From: Romanomermis culicivorax
Taxonomy: Eukaryota; Nematoda; Enoplea; Mermithida; Mermithidae
Assembly: GCA_963922205.1 (NCBI GenBank)
Contig: CAWUHX010000250.1
Location: 186,001-250,000 of the forward strand
Reading direction: 5' to 3'
DNA length: 64,000 nucleotides
This document shows, one piece after another, positions 43,274-54,388 of this stretch (positions are counted from its first letter, which is position 1; each line of letters starts with the position of its first letter). The notes under the pieces were generated by a model. The model ran no database searches. It saw only the letters and a program-made list of their open reading frames with translations, and had not been told where the DNA came from. Both the position numbers and the translations under genes were made by a program.

Positions 43274-44532
43274 ATGAAGTCGGAAACTGATCTCCCTTCA
43301 CAGATCGAGAACAAGGTCCAGGCAGCATTTGAGAATGCTCTTGGGCCTCTCAACCAAAAGTTACAGGCCATGAATGGTCGGAGGCACCCTCCCGTGTCCA
43401 GCTTTATGGCCCCTCCAACCTTCTCCGGTGCTTTTGGTGAGTCTATCACAGATTTTATGTCGCATCTTACTCGTTTCTTTACACTCCAGGGTGTAAGCGA
43501 AACGGATCATGCATATAAAATCGCCTTTCTGGAGTAATGCCTCATGGGTCCTGCTCTTGCCTCCTACCGGGACTTTAGCAGCAGACTCCACAACCTACCC
43601 GCTACGAAGAGTTTACGGCTTTTCTACGGAGAGATTTTCCGGTAGGGCGGGACTCTGATCTGCATCAGCAGCTGATCCAAGATCGACTGCAGAAGCCGAC
43701 AGAGTCCGCTATAGTCTACCTTGAGCACCTCAAGAGACTATCCAGGGTAGCGTATCCAGATCTCGCGACGGATGTCAGAGATTCTATCATCAAACCTATC
43801 TTTCTGCGAGGATTGAAACCGGTCCTCCAAGATAGTATCAAGTTTAGGGAGTTTACGACTCTTGAAGAGACACTCAAGGCAGCCTGTTACGCAGAATCCC
43901 AAATTTTTCGGGACGAGATTCGGTACACCGCACCATTTAACGCCGTTTTCTCTTCAGAACCTAAACACGCCGGATATAATCCCGATATGCCTAACAGAAG
44001 CGCTAACGGTCGTCAGAGCAATGCTCAAATGTCGTCATCCTCCGCCGATGAGGTTCGCCGCTTGAAACAGGAAATGGCCAGGCTAACGGCCCACGTAGCG
44101 AAGCTTACGGCCCAGCAGCGTGCACCAGCGCCAATCCAACAGACGCCGCCTCCACAGCCGTCGACACCAAATCAGTCCGCCGGGCGACGCTCGTCGGGAG
44201 CACACCTTCAAACATGCTCCTTCCACGGACTGTGTACACATAGCGACGCCGACTGCCGGGCCCAGCGTCCCACCGGAACCGCTCCCGGTAACAACACCGC
44301 TAACGGTGGTGGCTGTTACTTTTGCCCTACACGTGCTCACCCCACGGACCGATGTGATAGGCCATGCCCTCATTGTCCTCAAGTGCGAGTGCACCGATCA
44401 ACTGCCTGTCCACAGCGCAATCCGGCAAACACGGGTGAGAATGACTACCAAAATACTGGTTATTCTTCCCAGGGGACAAATGTGTATCATCAAAGAAATG
44501 GTTATCACCCTCCTAACGGGATGGGGAACTAA
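43274..44532 (+). pseudogene. gag: Gag polyprotein (interrupted)
   Basis: Gag forms the particle and binds RNA. The frame opens at ATG 43274, stops at TAA 43535-43537 and continues through CLMGPALASYRDF. It resumes one base back (shift of -1 between 43579 and 43631) as YEEFTAFLRRDFPVGRDSDLHQQ and runs to TAA at 44532. The middle, with YLEHLKRLSRVAYP and KPIFLRGLKP, is a Ty3-type capsid. The C-terminus carries a Ser/Gln/Pro-rich linker and zinc-binding motifs: CSFHG..CTHSDADC, then C-X2-C-X4-H-X4-C (CYFCPTRAHPTDRC) and C-X2-C-X5-H-X4-C. The stop and the shift are probably mutations of this copy. Programmed recoding is less likely, since the stop lies within the capsid. Confidence 0.82.
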
Positions 44533-44688
44533 TATCCGCAGCCCATACATCGCAACAATGCCATTGGGGCTACCGATGGCCCTCCTCATCCAGATCCTCT
44601 TGATCTGGATGATGAGGCACTTGCTTAACACCTGACAGATCCTTCACAACAGTGTTATCCTGTCTGCGTAATTAGTATTGGATTTTCA

Positions 44689-45068
44689 GTGGTCCAAGCA
44701 GCTCAGGTACCTGTACCAATAAATGTATCGGACATACCGCTGCCACCACCACCACCAAGGTATGCAATGCCGGTCACCATGGACCCCTCGACGACACCGC
44801 AGTTTGTTGGCCACGCTAACATCCTAGCAACGTATTGCATCCCCAAAACCACGACTGCTGAGCCAGCTCCAGCCGCAAATACGACGTCTTTGGCGCCACC
44901 GGCCCGCATCCTCCCTCCAGGACCACCGCCTTCGATCCCTACGGATTTGGCCATGGAAGTCCTCGACCAGGTCGAGCCCATGAATTTGTCAGGTATACTA
45001 CCTTCTTCTTCAGGTGATCCTAGAGTAGGAACCAGAAATCTATCTCAGTCTATGACTCTATTGATTTC
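44689..45068 (+). CDS. Proline-rich region after gag, uncertain
   Basis: The frame (same phase as the gag C-terminus) encodes a Pro-rich segment with [13 protein letters not shown] and [19 protein letters not shown] resembles late-domain or WW-binding motifs of viral Gag proteins. A TAA separates it from gag. The part of this frame after about 45060 is probably not read, since an overlapping phase has better coding character. It may be the start of the accessory protein below, joined by a -1 shift or a splice. Confidence 0.4.
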
Positions 45069-45839
45069 TTGTTCACAGCGCCATCGCCCGTCCAAGACGC
45101 GATGTTGGCCATCTGGTCAGTCGACCTGGCCAAGAAATACCCGCATTTGCCGTGGACTCTGCTCAACAAGCCGTCGCATGTGGAAGCGCTCACGGCCACT
45201 GACGTGGTGCTTGCAGCACCTGTATCAATGGGACTCTTACGACCCGACGTCGCCCGACAGGCACTCAAGTTCATTGCCAATGGGACTATCACAATCTCGC
45301 CCATCGAGAAGTTCTTATTGGATGGGGAGCCATCCTCGCCTTTGGTCGATGCCGTCCGCCGAGCAGTCGAACAGGCCAGTCGGATCCTCCTGCCTGCTGT
45401 CACCGCTACATCACCGACAGCAGCGCCACCTGTTGCCGCTACACCGCCAACAGAAATGGACACTATTGCTTCCTCGCCTCCGGCCAAGGAACCAGCAAAT
45501 GATCCCACACCGCCGGCAACAGCCCAAGCCACACCGTCGGCACAAGCCCAAGATACATAGCCGGCAGCAGCCCGAACCAAATCGCCGGCGCCAGCCCAAA
45601 AGACATCTCCGACTGCTGCGACCGAGTCGCCCGTCGTCGAACCCATGGCCGTTGATGAGATCTTACGTCCGGTTAATGAGGATGTCAGCATTGTCGACGA
45701 ATCACCGTTCCCAACAGCAGTCGCCCCACAGTCACCAAAAGTCGGCATCCTCGGGGAAATCCACCCATGCGGTGGGTTGGTCCTTGATTTCCCCGGTCAG
45801 GAACCCATCTCGTCTGACAGCGACGAAGAAGAAATCTGA
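45024..45839 (+). CDS. Accessory reading frame between gag and env (unrecognised)
   Basis: The frame is open from 45024 to TAG 45558-45560 and from there to TGA at 45839. The first 110 codons look like a small helical domain ([35 protein letters not shown]). They are followed by a Pro/Ala/Thr-rich stretch with repeated PAAA, SPAPAQK and ATAQATPS. The end is acidic: [11 protein letters not shown] pyrimidine tract and acceptor-like TTGTTCACAG lie at 45067-45077. I do not recognise a family. The position between gag and the glycoprotein suggests a Gag-like or matrix-like accessory product. The single TAG is probably a mutation. Confidence 0.45.
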
Positions 45840-45867
45840 CACTGCCCCTCAGGCCAGATTTGTGAAA

Positions 45868-47187
45868 ATGTGTGAACACTTACAAACCACGTTTGTACAG
45901 TTGTCTTTGATAATAAAATTGACCATAGTAACATCACTGTTTCTAGGGGTGAGTTTGTCAGCACCGGCGGCTCAGTATCAATTTTGTGGTCTCTCAAGAA
46001 GCAGACATCCACTTGAGTTACCCCAGGGTGTAGAGTGTAAACCACTGCAATCTTCATGGAGCCCATGGCGCATGAACGTTACAGTGTATGTTCCTAGCTC
46101 AGACCCGATTACAACCACAGCGTGGAAATGCACATTGCGCACCCGCAAAGTCTGCACCAACACTGGTTTCTTCGGCTCTAGGGGCATCACTGCAGACGTC
46201 ATTACCACTCAGCACTTAGCGCCTGCGGCCTGCACGCTAGCACATCGCACTAAAATGTTTGGCTCACAAAAACTTGTCGGCATTCGCCCTGGCTTTTATA
46301 GCATAAACCAAACATTGGAAGTGATGTACGAATGGTGCTGCAGCGACGTCTGCAAGACAGTGACTAACCTCTTCATCGAGGAGGGACAAGTTGCTTCGTG
46401 GGATGGCACTATGGCCCTGAGCACCTTAGGCGATGTAGGTGGATGCAGTCCCACTGCAGGTCAGTGCACTACTCTAGACGGGGTCATTGTCTGGCCTGCA
46501 CAAAACTCCACGGCGCGGTGTCATTATCACCCCAAAGGAAATTACACTGCGTCCATGTCAGGGAACCACGTCATCATCGATGATCTACACGTTGCCCTCA
46601 AGATCCCGGGAAACTCCCGCGTCTTCCAACTGTGCCCAGAACTATGTTCCACCACAGTCCAGACAGATCAGGGTCTTCTCCTACGCATCCACGGGAGATA
46701 CAATTTGACCCAAAACTTGTTCAGGATGGCAAAGGACACACGTCCCGATCCTGTCAATGCCAAACTGAACTACCTGGCTCAGCAGATCAAGGAGTCGGAA
46801 ATTAACTGTTTCCGGTTCACATGGCTTGAGCTCTGCTCTCACGCTCAACGCTATCTTGATCTGACTTGGCAGTTGCTTCGCTTGGACCCTACCTTGGGTG
46901 CCCGGGCATTCCTCCAGAGGAACGACCTGACGGCAGAATTCACAGGCGATGCACTGACAATATAGTCGTGTCAGAAGGTCAAGGCCACCTACGTTTACCA
47001 CTCGTACCGGGTGGGAAACGTTTGCTACAAGTACTTACCTGTACAGGTCGGCGGTACCATCTATTTCGCCACCCCGGTGGTCCAGATCTCATTAAATCTA
47101 GCCCAATTGTGCCGTGTCATCACCACTTTACAGGGATTTTCTGAAATCGCTCGGGCTGGTTTACTGAATCTGGCACGGTCCATGTGA
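45868..47187 (+). pseudogene. env: Env-like membrane glycoprotein, N-terminal part
   Basis: The frame starts at ATG 45868. It opens with a hydrophobic signal-peptide-like segment (QLSLIIKLTIVTSLFLG) and a likely cleavage region at about residues 31-35. The ectodomain of about 330 residues has more than 15 cysteines and potential N-glycosylation sites NVT, NQT, NST, NYT and NLT. TAG occurs at 46963-46965, but the same phase continues with NVCYKYLPVQVGGTIYF to TGA at 47187. From 47145 the glycoprotein continues in the next phase (-1), where it runs into the long pol frame. The CYKYLPV segment recalls glycoproteins of negative-strand RNA viruses of arthropods, but this is a weak impression. The interruptions look like mutations in this copy. 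Confidence 0.65.
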
Positions 47188-50100
47188 GCCACATCCCACT
47201 GGAACTCTTCTGGAAGCAGCGTTTCAACATCACTCACTTTGATGCACCAGCGCTCTTCCATGACCAGTTGGCGATGACCCCTTCAAACTTTGCCTTCTTT
47301 AAACAGTACGTTTACAAGACTGAGCAAATTGAAGCGGTACTAAACTGGCTGGTAAACTTTACCGCTGGTCTATCCCTGCAACCAGACGCCATCTACCAGG
47401 CTTTTGCAGGGGTAGGAACCGACATCAAGGCCTCTCTGGAAGGTGTCGGTTTGGCAGCAAACCATGTGATTACTGGTCAGCAACACAACCTCATTCAGGG
47501 CTTGCATGCTGTCCTGAGCCGGCCGGCTCAGCTGATCTTTAACACCCTAATTACCCTGACGGTGCTGATCGGTGTCGGATACCTTGCCTATCTTGGTGTA
47601 TCTTATTATCTCAGTTACCGTCTGCGGAACAAACAGGTCCATTTTGTTCGCCGTTTCTCCCCGTTGGGTCTTTACCGCAAAGTCCAACGCTGGATTGGTT
47701 TTCACTACGTGCAAAACGATGTGCCCTCCCAGCTTGACCGAATCACACCGTGCTTCGTCGTGCTGCTGGATGCCAAGGAAACTCCTGCTTTCCTTGATAT
47801 GGGTTGCCCCCGCACTATCATTAGCCAACGTCTTCATAAGGCCTTGGCTAAAGAAAGTTGGAAGGCGGTCATGGCGTTCCAGCAACATCACGACTTTAAC
47901 CAATTGATGAGCATCAATGGTAAAGCCGTTCATACCATCCTTTCGGGACCATATGAAATCATGTTGCCCGGAAACCGCCAGCTGAACACATGGATCGATA
48001 TACATCTCCATGTGTGCAAGACAACGTCTCCCTTCTGGGCACCTGTTGACCTTATACTCGGACTGGACTTCTTAGAACAGTTCAAGAACATTATGTTTGA
48101 CTACCAACGTAATGTTTGTCGGCTGGAGGCGGTAGAATTGCCCCTCCTACTGACAATGCCGGAGATTGACCAGATCGACCCCTGGTGGGAGAACACCCGT
48201 GCTCTCTCAAGAAACTCACACAGGTTGGGATCACGATTGCGGTCCAGGGCTTCGTCCATCTCTCGGCCACACTCATGGGCTTCCTCAGTTGCCTCATCAC
48301 GTGGGTCAACCCGGGGATACCGGACTTCTTCCAGACGGGCAAGTCCTCATTCGTCGACCTTGCACGGGTCAGGTTGCCCTCGACCTCCGCCTGGAAACTC
48401 TCCAGTTACACTAGAGCAAGGCCGATTCCGTGAGCCAAGTGATTCAGATGCTCCGGCATCACCCGTGCCAACCGCGCCACCGCTATCAGACACCGAGATT
48501 GAATCACTAGGAGCTACTCAGAGCCCAAGGGACCACTCAGACCACGTACTCACGGTACAGGATGAGTCCACCCTTCTCAATGACCCGGAACCCTCCGTCG
48601 GATACGCTCTAGTAGGTCTACTCTGTCGTACGGGACTGCTGATTCCAAAGCGGTCCGGTAAGACTAAACACACTAGTGGTGCCACCACACCTGATTCTGG
48701 TCATGTGGTCTCTGCTTTCTACCCAAATGATATTCGGACACCCCATATCAAAGTTCTCCTCAATAACTGGGTTGAAGCAAAGGCACTGGTTGACACAGGA
48801 GCTGTTTTCTCACTCCTAGACCACAAGTTAGCGGCCCAGCTGCCCAACTTGACACTTTCACCAACCAGGGCTCGCCCTATCGCAGCCAACGGGTCCCCGA
48901 TCCCATTGCTAGGAGCAGCCTACATCACGGTAACAGTAGCTGATGTCTCTGAACAGATTCAGGTCCAAATACAGGATAACTGTTCAGCTGAACTGGTCCT
49001 CGGAACAAACTTCCTTGGCCGGTTCAATTGTGTCAGCTTGAACTGGGAGAAATCCTTCCTCCAGTTCAAGGAAAGTAAAATCCCCTGTGAGGGTCTCATC
49101 CACAGCCCACCTTCTGCCCACGGCGCTTTGCCCCTGAAGGACTTGGTAATTCTGGAGCCTCGCTCCCTGACACGATTCACTGTACCCGTGCCACCAATCT
49201 ATAAGAACGTACCTGAGGTGGCCTTCTTCCCAAAGCACCTCAGGGGATCTCAAAGAAACGTATATTTTGCTGGGAGCGTGAGTAGCGTGACCAACAGTCA
49301 CATACCACTTCAAGTAGTTAACCCAAATACTCATTCCGTGGTTCTCTACCCGCACATGACCATCAGTCATGTGCAAATGCATAGTGAGCCCTCACGGGGA
49401 TCACCGGTCGACTCAGACACCGTCCTCGATCGTCAGTGGGTCAAGGCCAATGCTGTAATCTCACCATATATCTCCCCTCGGGACCGGGCAGCCTTACTCG
49501 ACCTACTGGTTGCATACACCGACCTCTATGCTCTTGATGAAAAGGACACAGGTTCCACTGATCTCGTCCAGCATGAAATCAGCACGGGCGATGCCCGCCC
49601 AGTCCGCCGTTTCCCTTATCGGTCCTCACCTAAGGAAAAGGATCTCATCATGCAGGAGGTCAAGGCGCTCCAGGAGAAAGGTATTATCCAGCCAAGCACG
49701 TCACCGTGGGCTACTAATACTGTCCTGGTGCGCAAGAAAAACGGTTCTCACCGTATGTGTGTTGATTTTCATGGTCTTAACGAGGTCACGAAAAAGGATG
49801 TCTACCCTCTCCCACGGATAGATGACATCCTTGACACACTCAAGGGTATGAAGTATTTCACTACCCTTGACCAGGCTAACGCTTATTGGTCAATCCCAAT
49901 TGCCGAGGCGGATAAAGAAAAGATGGCATTCAGTACGCCCATTGGACTTAACGAATTCAATTATTTGCCTTTCGGTCTGTGCAATGCACCAGGGACATTT
50001 CAACGCCTCATGGACCTCCTCCTTACTGGAATCCAATGGCGCACGGTTCTGACCTATCTCGACGACATTTTGGTGTTCGGGAACTCTCACACCCAAATGC

Positions 50101-52436
50101 TTGAGCGCCTGGCAGATGTGTTCGCCCGTCTTCGCCGGGGTGGAATTAAGCTCAGACAGAGCAAGTGCAAATTCTCGCACTCAGAGGTAGAGTACCTAGG
50201 CTATCGCATCTCACATTGCGGCCTAGAACCTGACCAAGCCAAGCTGGCCGCCGTCCAAAACCTACCCATTCCACAAAATGCCAAAGACATCAAGTCCTTC
50301 CTGGGCCTCGTGTCTTACTACAGGCGTTTCATCCCTGGTTGTGCCCGGCTCAGCGAGCCACTCACCAAGCTCTTACGGAAGGAAACTACGTTCCAGTGGT
50401 CAAAACCTCAGCAGGAGGTGTTCGACGAACTCCGCCTCCTGCTGACCAACCCTCCTATCCTGCGCCATCCGGACTTCTCGAAATCGTTTATCCTTCAAAC
50501 TGATGCAAGTATTTCGAGGATAGGAGCGGTTCTAAGCCAGTTAGACAAATTTGGACACGACCATCCTGTCGCGTACGCCAGCCGAGGGTTAACAGTGGCC
50601 GAGAAAAACTATTCCATTACAGAACTGGAAACTCTCGCTGTTGTCCATTTCATCAAGCACTTTCGACCATACCTCTTCCAGCACGAGGTGGTCGTTCAGA
50701 CTGACCATACAGTGGTCAAAGCAGTGTTGGAGAAGCCTAACCCCTCTGCTCGGATCGCTCGATGGGGACTCGCACTCGCCGAATTCAAACTGACAATTCG
50801 GCCGCGAAGAGGTCAGTCTAATGGTAATGCTGATGCATTATCACGCCTGCCGGATCCTAACTCCCTCACCGGTCAGAGTATTGATGATACTCCCCTTTAC
50901 AGACCTGAGGGACATGTTATGATGATCACCGATGGTGTGCAGCACCTGGCGAGATCGAGAACCTTGACCGATGGTGTGCAGCACCTGGCGCGATCAAGTC
51001 TTTCAGCACCGATCACTGCTGGCGCGGAGCGCCCGGTACGATCAGAGTCTTATGCCGAGATATCGGTTGGTGCGCAGCACCCCGACCTTTTCGCTGCTCA
51101 GCTGGAGGATCCGGAGTTAGCTGACATCATTCGCTCTCTTAAGCCCCTGGGCGACCAGAATGATGTGCGCGGCTACCATCTGTTGGATAACGTTCTTCAG
51201 AAATGGACAGGCGAGTCCAATAAGATCGTCATACCCAGATCCATGGTTACTACCATTATCCGGGCTCATCATGATGACATCTTAGCTGGACACTTTGGTG
51301 CTAAACCTACTGCGCGGCTCATTGCTCGCAGATACCACTGGCCTTCCCTCAGTCGGGATGTTAAGTCCTTCTGTCAGCGGTGTGATCTTTGCCAACGGAA
51401 TAAGCCCGCTCGACAGAAAACCACTGCGACCCTGAAACCCATCATCATAACGGGACCATTTCATGGGGTAGGTGTCGACTGTATGGGACCAATGACCACT
51501 AGCGAAGCTGGCAACCGTTTCATTGTAGTCTTCATCGACTACTTTACGAAATGGGTCGAGGCTTTTGCTACTCCGGATATCACTGCGCACACCATAGACC
51601 GGCTGTTTGTAACGCAAATTGTCTGCCGGCACGGGGCACCGCAGATTCTTCAGTCAGATCGTGGCACTGATTTCACATCAAAACTGATGGCTGAGATCAC
51701 TGCGATCTGCGCAACGAAGAAGATCCACTCTACCGCCTATCATCCGATGACCAACGGCGAGGTGGAAAGAGCTAATCAGACGCTAGCCACACGGCTACAT
51801 ATGTATGTTCATCACGGACATACTGATTGGGATGAACACCTACCATACGCTGTGTTTGCCGTCAATATCAGCATGAATGAGTCAACAGGGTACTCGCCCT
51901 TTGAACTTATGTACGGTCGCACACCCATGCTCCCTGTTGATGCCGCGCTCTCATTCAACCCTCCGGCCCATATCATTAATGTTTCCTCATATGATATAGA
52001 GGTCAAACGTCATTTCACGAATGCATTAACCTTAATCCAGAGTCGGATTGAGAAAGCACAGGAGGCCTATGCACGGTCTTACGACGGGAGGGCACATGAT
52101 GTCTCGTACAAAGTAGGGGATCAGGTGCTCAAACTGCGCACCTCCAGCAAACGTGGACTCACTCCTAAATTGCTGCCCATCTACGATGGGCCCTATCTTG
52201 TAAAAAGTGTGGCATATCCCAATGTCACACTTCGTCTCAAGACGGATCAGGAAGACACTGTACATGTCAACCAGCTTCGACTTTACGTGTCCCCTGAACC
52301 ACCGAGTGAAGCAGAGGATACACCTCCCACTTCACAGGCAACGGATTCGGCACCCTTGTTGTTTCCTTCAACAAGCCGGGACTTTACACCGAATTTGATT
52401 GACCCACATCTTGATGCAGAGGTCCCCGACCCTTAA
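47145..52436 (+). CDS. pol: Env transmembrane part fused to Pol polyprotein
   Basis: One open frame of about 1,760 codons; residues are numbered from 47184. 1-115: membrane-proximal glycoprotein-like sequence. 115-143: transmembrane helix ([17 protein letters not shown]), then a basic tail. 180-310: retropepsin-like domain with DMGC at 205 in place of DTGA, ending LILGLDFL. 310-500: Ser/Arg- and Pro-rich spacer. 520-630: canonical retropepsin, DTGA at 537, LVLGTNFL near 610. 795-1070: reverse transcriptase with VDFHGLN and YLDD at 958-961. 1100-1235: RNase H (TDAS, ELE, TDH, NADALSR). 1255-1300: linker with four degenerate repeats. 1355-1690: integrase with HHCC zinc finger, D-D-E (GVDCMGP, QSDRG, NGEVER) and a GPY/F end (DGPYLVKSV). 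No start codon decides the N-terminus: the first ATG in the frame is near 47275, so synthesis probably depends on recoding or splicing. Confidence 0.9.
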   Translation, partial: NRSGWFTESGTVHVSHIPLELFWKQRFNITHFDAPALFHDQLAMTPSNFAFFKQYVYKTEQIEAVLNWLVNFTAGLSLQPDAIYQAFAGVGTDIKASLEGVGLAANHVITGQQHNLIQGLHAVLSRPAQLIFNTLITLTVLIGVGYLAYLGVSYYLSYRLRNKQVHFVRRFSPLGLYRKVQRWIGFHYVQNDVPSQLDRITPCFVVLLDAKETPAFLDMGCPRTIISQRLHKALAKESWKAVMAFQQHHDFNQLMSINGKAVHTILSGPYEIMLPGNRQLNTWIDIHLHVCKTTSPFWAPVDLILGLDFLEQFKNIMFDYQRNVCRLEAVELPLLLTMPEIDQIDPWWENTRALSRNSHRLGSRLRSRASSISRPHSWASSVASSRGSTRGYRTSSRRASPHSSTLHGSGCPRPPPGNSPVTLEQGRFREPSDSDAPASPVPTAPPLSDTEIESLGATQSPRDHSDHVLTVQDESTLLNDPEPSVGYALVGLLCRTGLLIPKRSGKTKHTSGATTPDSGHVVSAFYPNDIRTPHIKVLLNNWVEAKALVDTGAVFSLLDHKLAAQLPNLTLSPTRARPIAANGSPIPLLGAAYITVTVADVSEQIQVQIQDNCSAELVLGTNFLGRFNCVSLNWEKSFLQFKESKIPCEGLIHSPPSAHGALPLKDLVILEPRSLTRFTVPVPPIYKNVPEVAFFPKHLRGSQRNVYFAGSVSSVTNSHIPLQVVNPNTHSVVLYPHMTISHVQMHSEPSRGSPVDSDTVLDRQWVKANAVISPYISPRDRAALLDLLVAYTDLYALDEKDTGSTDLVQHEISTGDARPVRRFPYRSSPKEKDLIMQEVKALQEKGIIQPSTSPWATNTVLVRKKNGSHRMCVDFHGLNEVTKKDVYPLPRIDDILDTLKGMKYFTTLDQANAYWSIPIAEADKEKMAFSTPIGLNEFNYLPFGLCNAPGTFQRLMDLLLTGIQWRTVLTYLDDILVFGNSHTQMLERLADVFARLRRGGIKLRQSKCKFSHSEVEYLGYRISHCGLEPDQAKLAAVQNLPIPQNAKDIKSFLGLVSYYRRFIPGCARLSEPLTKLLRKETTFQWSKPQQEVFDELRLLLTNPPILRHPDFSKSFILQTDASISRIGAVLSQLDKFGHDHPVAYASRGLTVAEKNYSITELETLAVVHFIKHFRPYLFQHEVVVQTDHTVVKAVLEKPNPSARIARWGLALAEFKLTIRPRRGQSNGNADALSRLPDPNSLTGQSIDDTPLYRPEGHVMMITDGVQHLARSRTLTDGVQHLARSSLSAPITAGAERPVRSESYAEISVGAQHPDLFAAQLEDPELADIIRSLKPLGDQNDVRGYHLLDNVLQKWTGESNKIVIPRSMVTTIIRAHHDDILAGHFGAKPTARLIARRYHWPSLSRDVKSFCQRCDLCQRNKPARQKTTATLKPIIITGPFHGVGVDCMGPMTTSEAGNRFIVVFIDYFTKWVEAFATPDITAHTIDRLFVTQIVCRHGAPQILQSDRGTDFTSKLMAEITAICATKKIHSTAYHPMTNGEVERANQTLATRLHMYVHHGHTDWDEHLPYAVFAVNISMNESTGYSPFELMYGRTPMLPVDAALSFNPPAHIINVSSYDIEVKRHFTNALTLIQSRIEKAQEAYARSYDGRAHDVSYKVGDQVLKLRTSSKRGLTPKLLPIYDGPYLVKSVAYPNVTLRLKTDQEDTVHVNQLRLYVSPEPPSEAEDTPPTSQATDSAPLLFPSTSRDFTPNLIDPHLDAEVPDP

Positions 52437-52978
52437 TTCAAGATGTATTCTCTTCATTGTCCCCGCTTACAGACAAGGACATCCTTTTTCGAAGGACCGC
52501 CGTGTCCACTCTTGTCCATGCTGGATCATAGTGGATAGAAGAGAATGTGCAGCAGCCAAAGCGTCACATCTTAGGCGCATCCCCACCCGATAGCCTACAT
52601 CTCACTGGGTGCATCCCCTGTGATAACCCGATATCCTACACCTCACTGGGTGCATCCTCTGCGATAACCCGATAATCTGTACCTCACTGGGCGCATCCTC
52701 TGCAATAGCCTACATCTCGCCCTGAAAATTTTTCTTTTCTGCGTTCTAGACTTTCGCACAGGACATTCAATGTCTGCAACTTCACGCATCAACAATTTCC
52801 GGTTACCATACTGTCGAACGAATTACAATCAAAGAAGGCTCCATCCGCCAACAACCCAACGGACCTATTCGACCACCCACCGTCACACCTTGGAACAACC
52901 TACGACCATGGACACGCCGCACAAACCTCACTACTAACCACCACAAGGACGAGGACACCCTTTTTCGAAGGACCGCCA
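52437..52978 (+). repeat. Post-pol region with 41-bp repeats and a duplicated pre-LTR motif
   Basis: CTCACTGGGTGCATCC units repeat with a 41-bp period between about 52592 and 52715 (three copies). TTTTTCGAAGGACCGCC occurs twice, at 52486-52503 and just before the 3' LTR (52961-52977). Plus-strand priming normally uses a purine tract here; only AAGGACGAGGACA (52943-52955) is moderately purine-rich. No env follows pol. Confidence 0.7.
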
Positions 52979-54388
52979 TGTCACGTGCCGCTCAATTCCC
53001 CCAATGTCACGTGATTCCGATCATGTCAATATTTTGCTTTTCTTCATGATTTGTTTATTACTCATTCATGTTTCCGTTTATTTCATTTTTACACATGCAT
53101 TTTGTGTTCGTTTTTATATTTTCATGCATTTCTATGTTTCGTTTTGTTGTATTTTTATTTCTTTATGAACGCGGGCTACAGTAGGCCCTTTAGCTAAAAA
53201 CTTCCGCCAGCCGTGCTCCATGAGCACATGGCTATTTTTGGTGCATTCCATGCACCTCTTATCACCAAAAATTAGTGTCGTTTTTGTTACGCAAAAACGA
53301 CTAGCTAAGAAGTTTAGCTAAAGACGTTCATATGCTTAGCATAGGCACTGCAGCCGGCCTCAGTGCTAAACGCATGTGAACGAAAAAATGTCTATGTGCT
53401 CATAGGCATCTTCTGCATCGCGTCTAGCTGCAGAAGTTAGCTTGGACGCCGAGAAACTCCGCCCAAGCTGCAGCTGTAGCCAAACATGTCCTTAAAAGGA
53501 CATGTTTTTCTAATTTTTCGCTCATTCCTGGGTTTACCCCTGCGTCCGATTTTGTTGTCAGCGTCCGCCGCCTGTTGCCTAATTTGAATAAATTCGAATA
53601 CCTACTCCTACTGCGTCCGCCGCCTTATAGCATATAAAATTGCATAAATTTATACCCTCCTACCGCGTCCGCCGCTTACCCGTCTACAGTACCCGCTGCC
53701 CATCAGTGCCAGGTGTCCGACCGCTCCGGTTAGCAGAAGAACGTTGGAGAATCGCCTCCCCATAGCCGAAACTCGTCCCTAGGACTCGTGTGGATCGCAT
53801 CCCTGCTCCAGTGCCAGAAGACCGAAAGTATCCAGGGACTTGCCGCCCGATTCGTCGAATCGCTTGAGAAACAGAACTAGGTGAGTCTTCTCAGGGGATT
53901 ATTGTTGTTTGTGGGGTATTTGTTGGGGAACCCTTCTTAAGTCGGTTTCCCAGGTTTTCCACAGATAAGTAGGGCCTCCACCTCTCAGGTTCGGGCTAAA
54001 ACGGGGCTGTCTGGTTCATAACCGGGTCCCACAAATTAGGTCATTTTACGGGTGACCCTGTCCCCACTCTCACTGAGCAGGACTCGGGGATTGTCGCACC
54101 TAGCCTGGCGGCGTTATCCATTACCCTACAGTAAGACCCCAGGACAACACCAGAGAGCACCAGCTATGGGTCTCCCTATAACCACCATTCGCCAGGTTAG
54201 GCCCCCAACGCCAACCAGGGGAGCCTGGGGAAAATGCCAGTATCCATCAGGAGTCACAGCCTATTACTCACTGTAATAGGATCAATCTGATATGGTTCAC
54301 CATCAATGTGACGTCTAAAACACGGTACTACCTGATGTGATACCCAAACCTCCCCAGCTCCCCCATCAAAACTGGCAAAAACGTGACA
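52979..54388 (+). repeat. 3' LTR
   Basis: It is 1,410 bp, the same length as the 5' LTR, with about 13 substitutions between them by eye. Ends TGTCACG and CGTGACA are intact, followed by the target duplication ACTG. Confidence 0.95.

Larger units (their letters stand above)
38196..54388 (+). mobile_element. 16.2-kb Ty3/gypsy-class LTR element with Env upstream of pol
   Basis: Two 1,410-bp direct LTRs (TGTCACGTGCC...CGTGACA) flank a 13.4-kb interior. The 4-bp duplication ACTG lies at 38192-38195 and 54389-54392. I count about 13 differences between the LTRs, roughly 1%, so the insertion is young. Order: LTR, primer-site candidate, 3.7-kb leader, gag, accessory frames, Env-like glycoprotein, then one long frame with Env-like transmembrane segment, two retropepsin-like domains, RT, RNase H and integrase, then 540 bp and the 3' LTR. 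The integrase has a GPY/F-type end, as in Metaviridae. Nothing Env-like follows pol. The gag and env frames carry a few breaks, the pol frame none. Retrotransposons of this class move by cytoplasmic particles and integrase. Confidence 0.93.

Noticed and set aside
44120-44635. Second frame of 171 codons overlapping gag
   Set aside because: It is a shadow of the gag zinc-knuckle region. The zinc motifs are in the other phase.
45050-45748. Minus-strand frame of 232 codons opposite the accessory ORF
   Set aside because: It is antisense to a GC-rich, codon-biased stretch of the element and consists of Ala/Gly/Val-rich low-complexity sequence.
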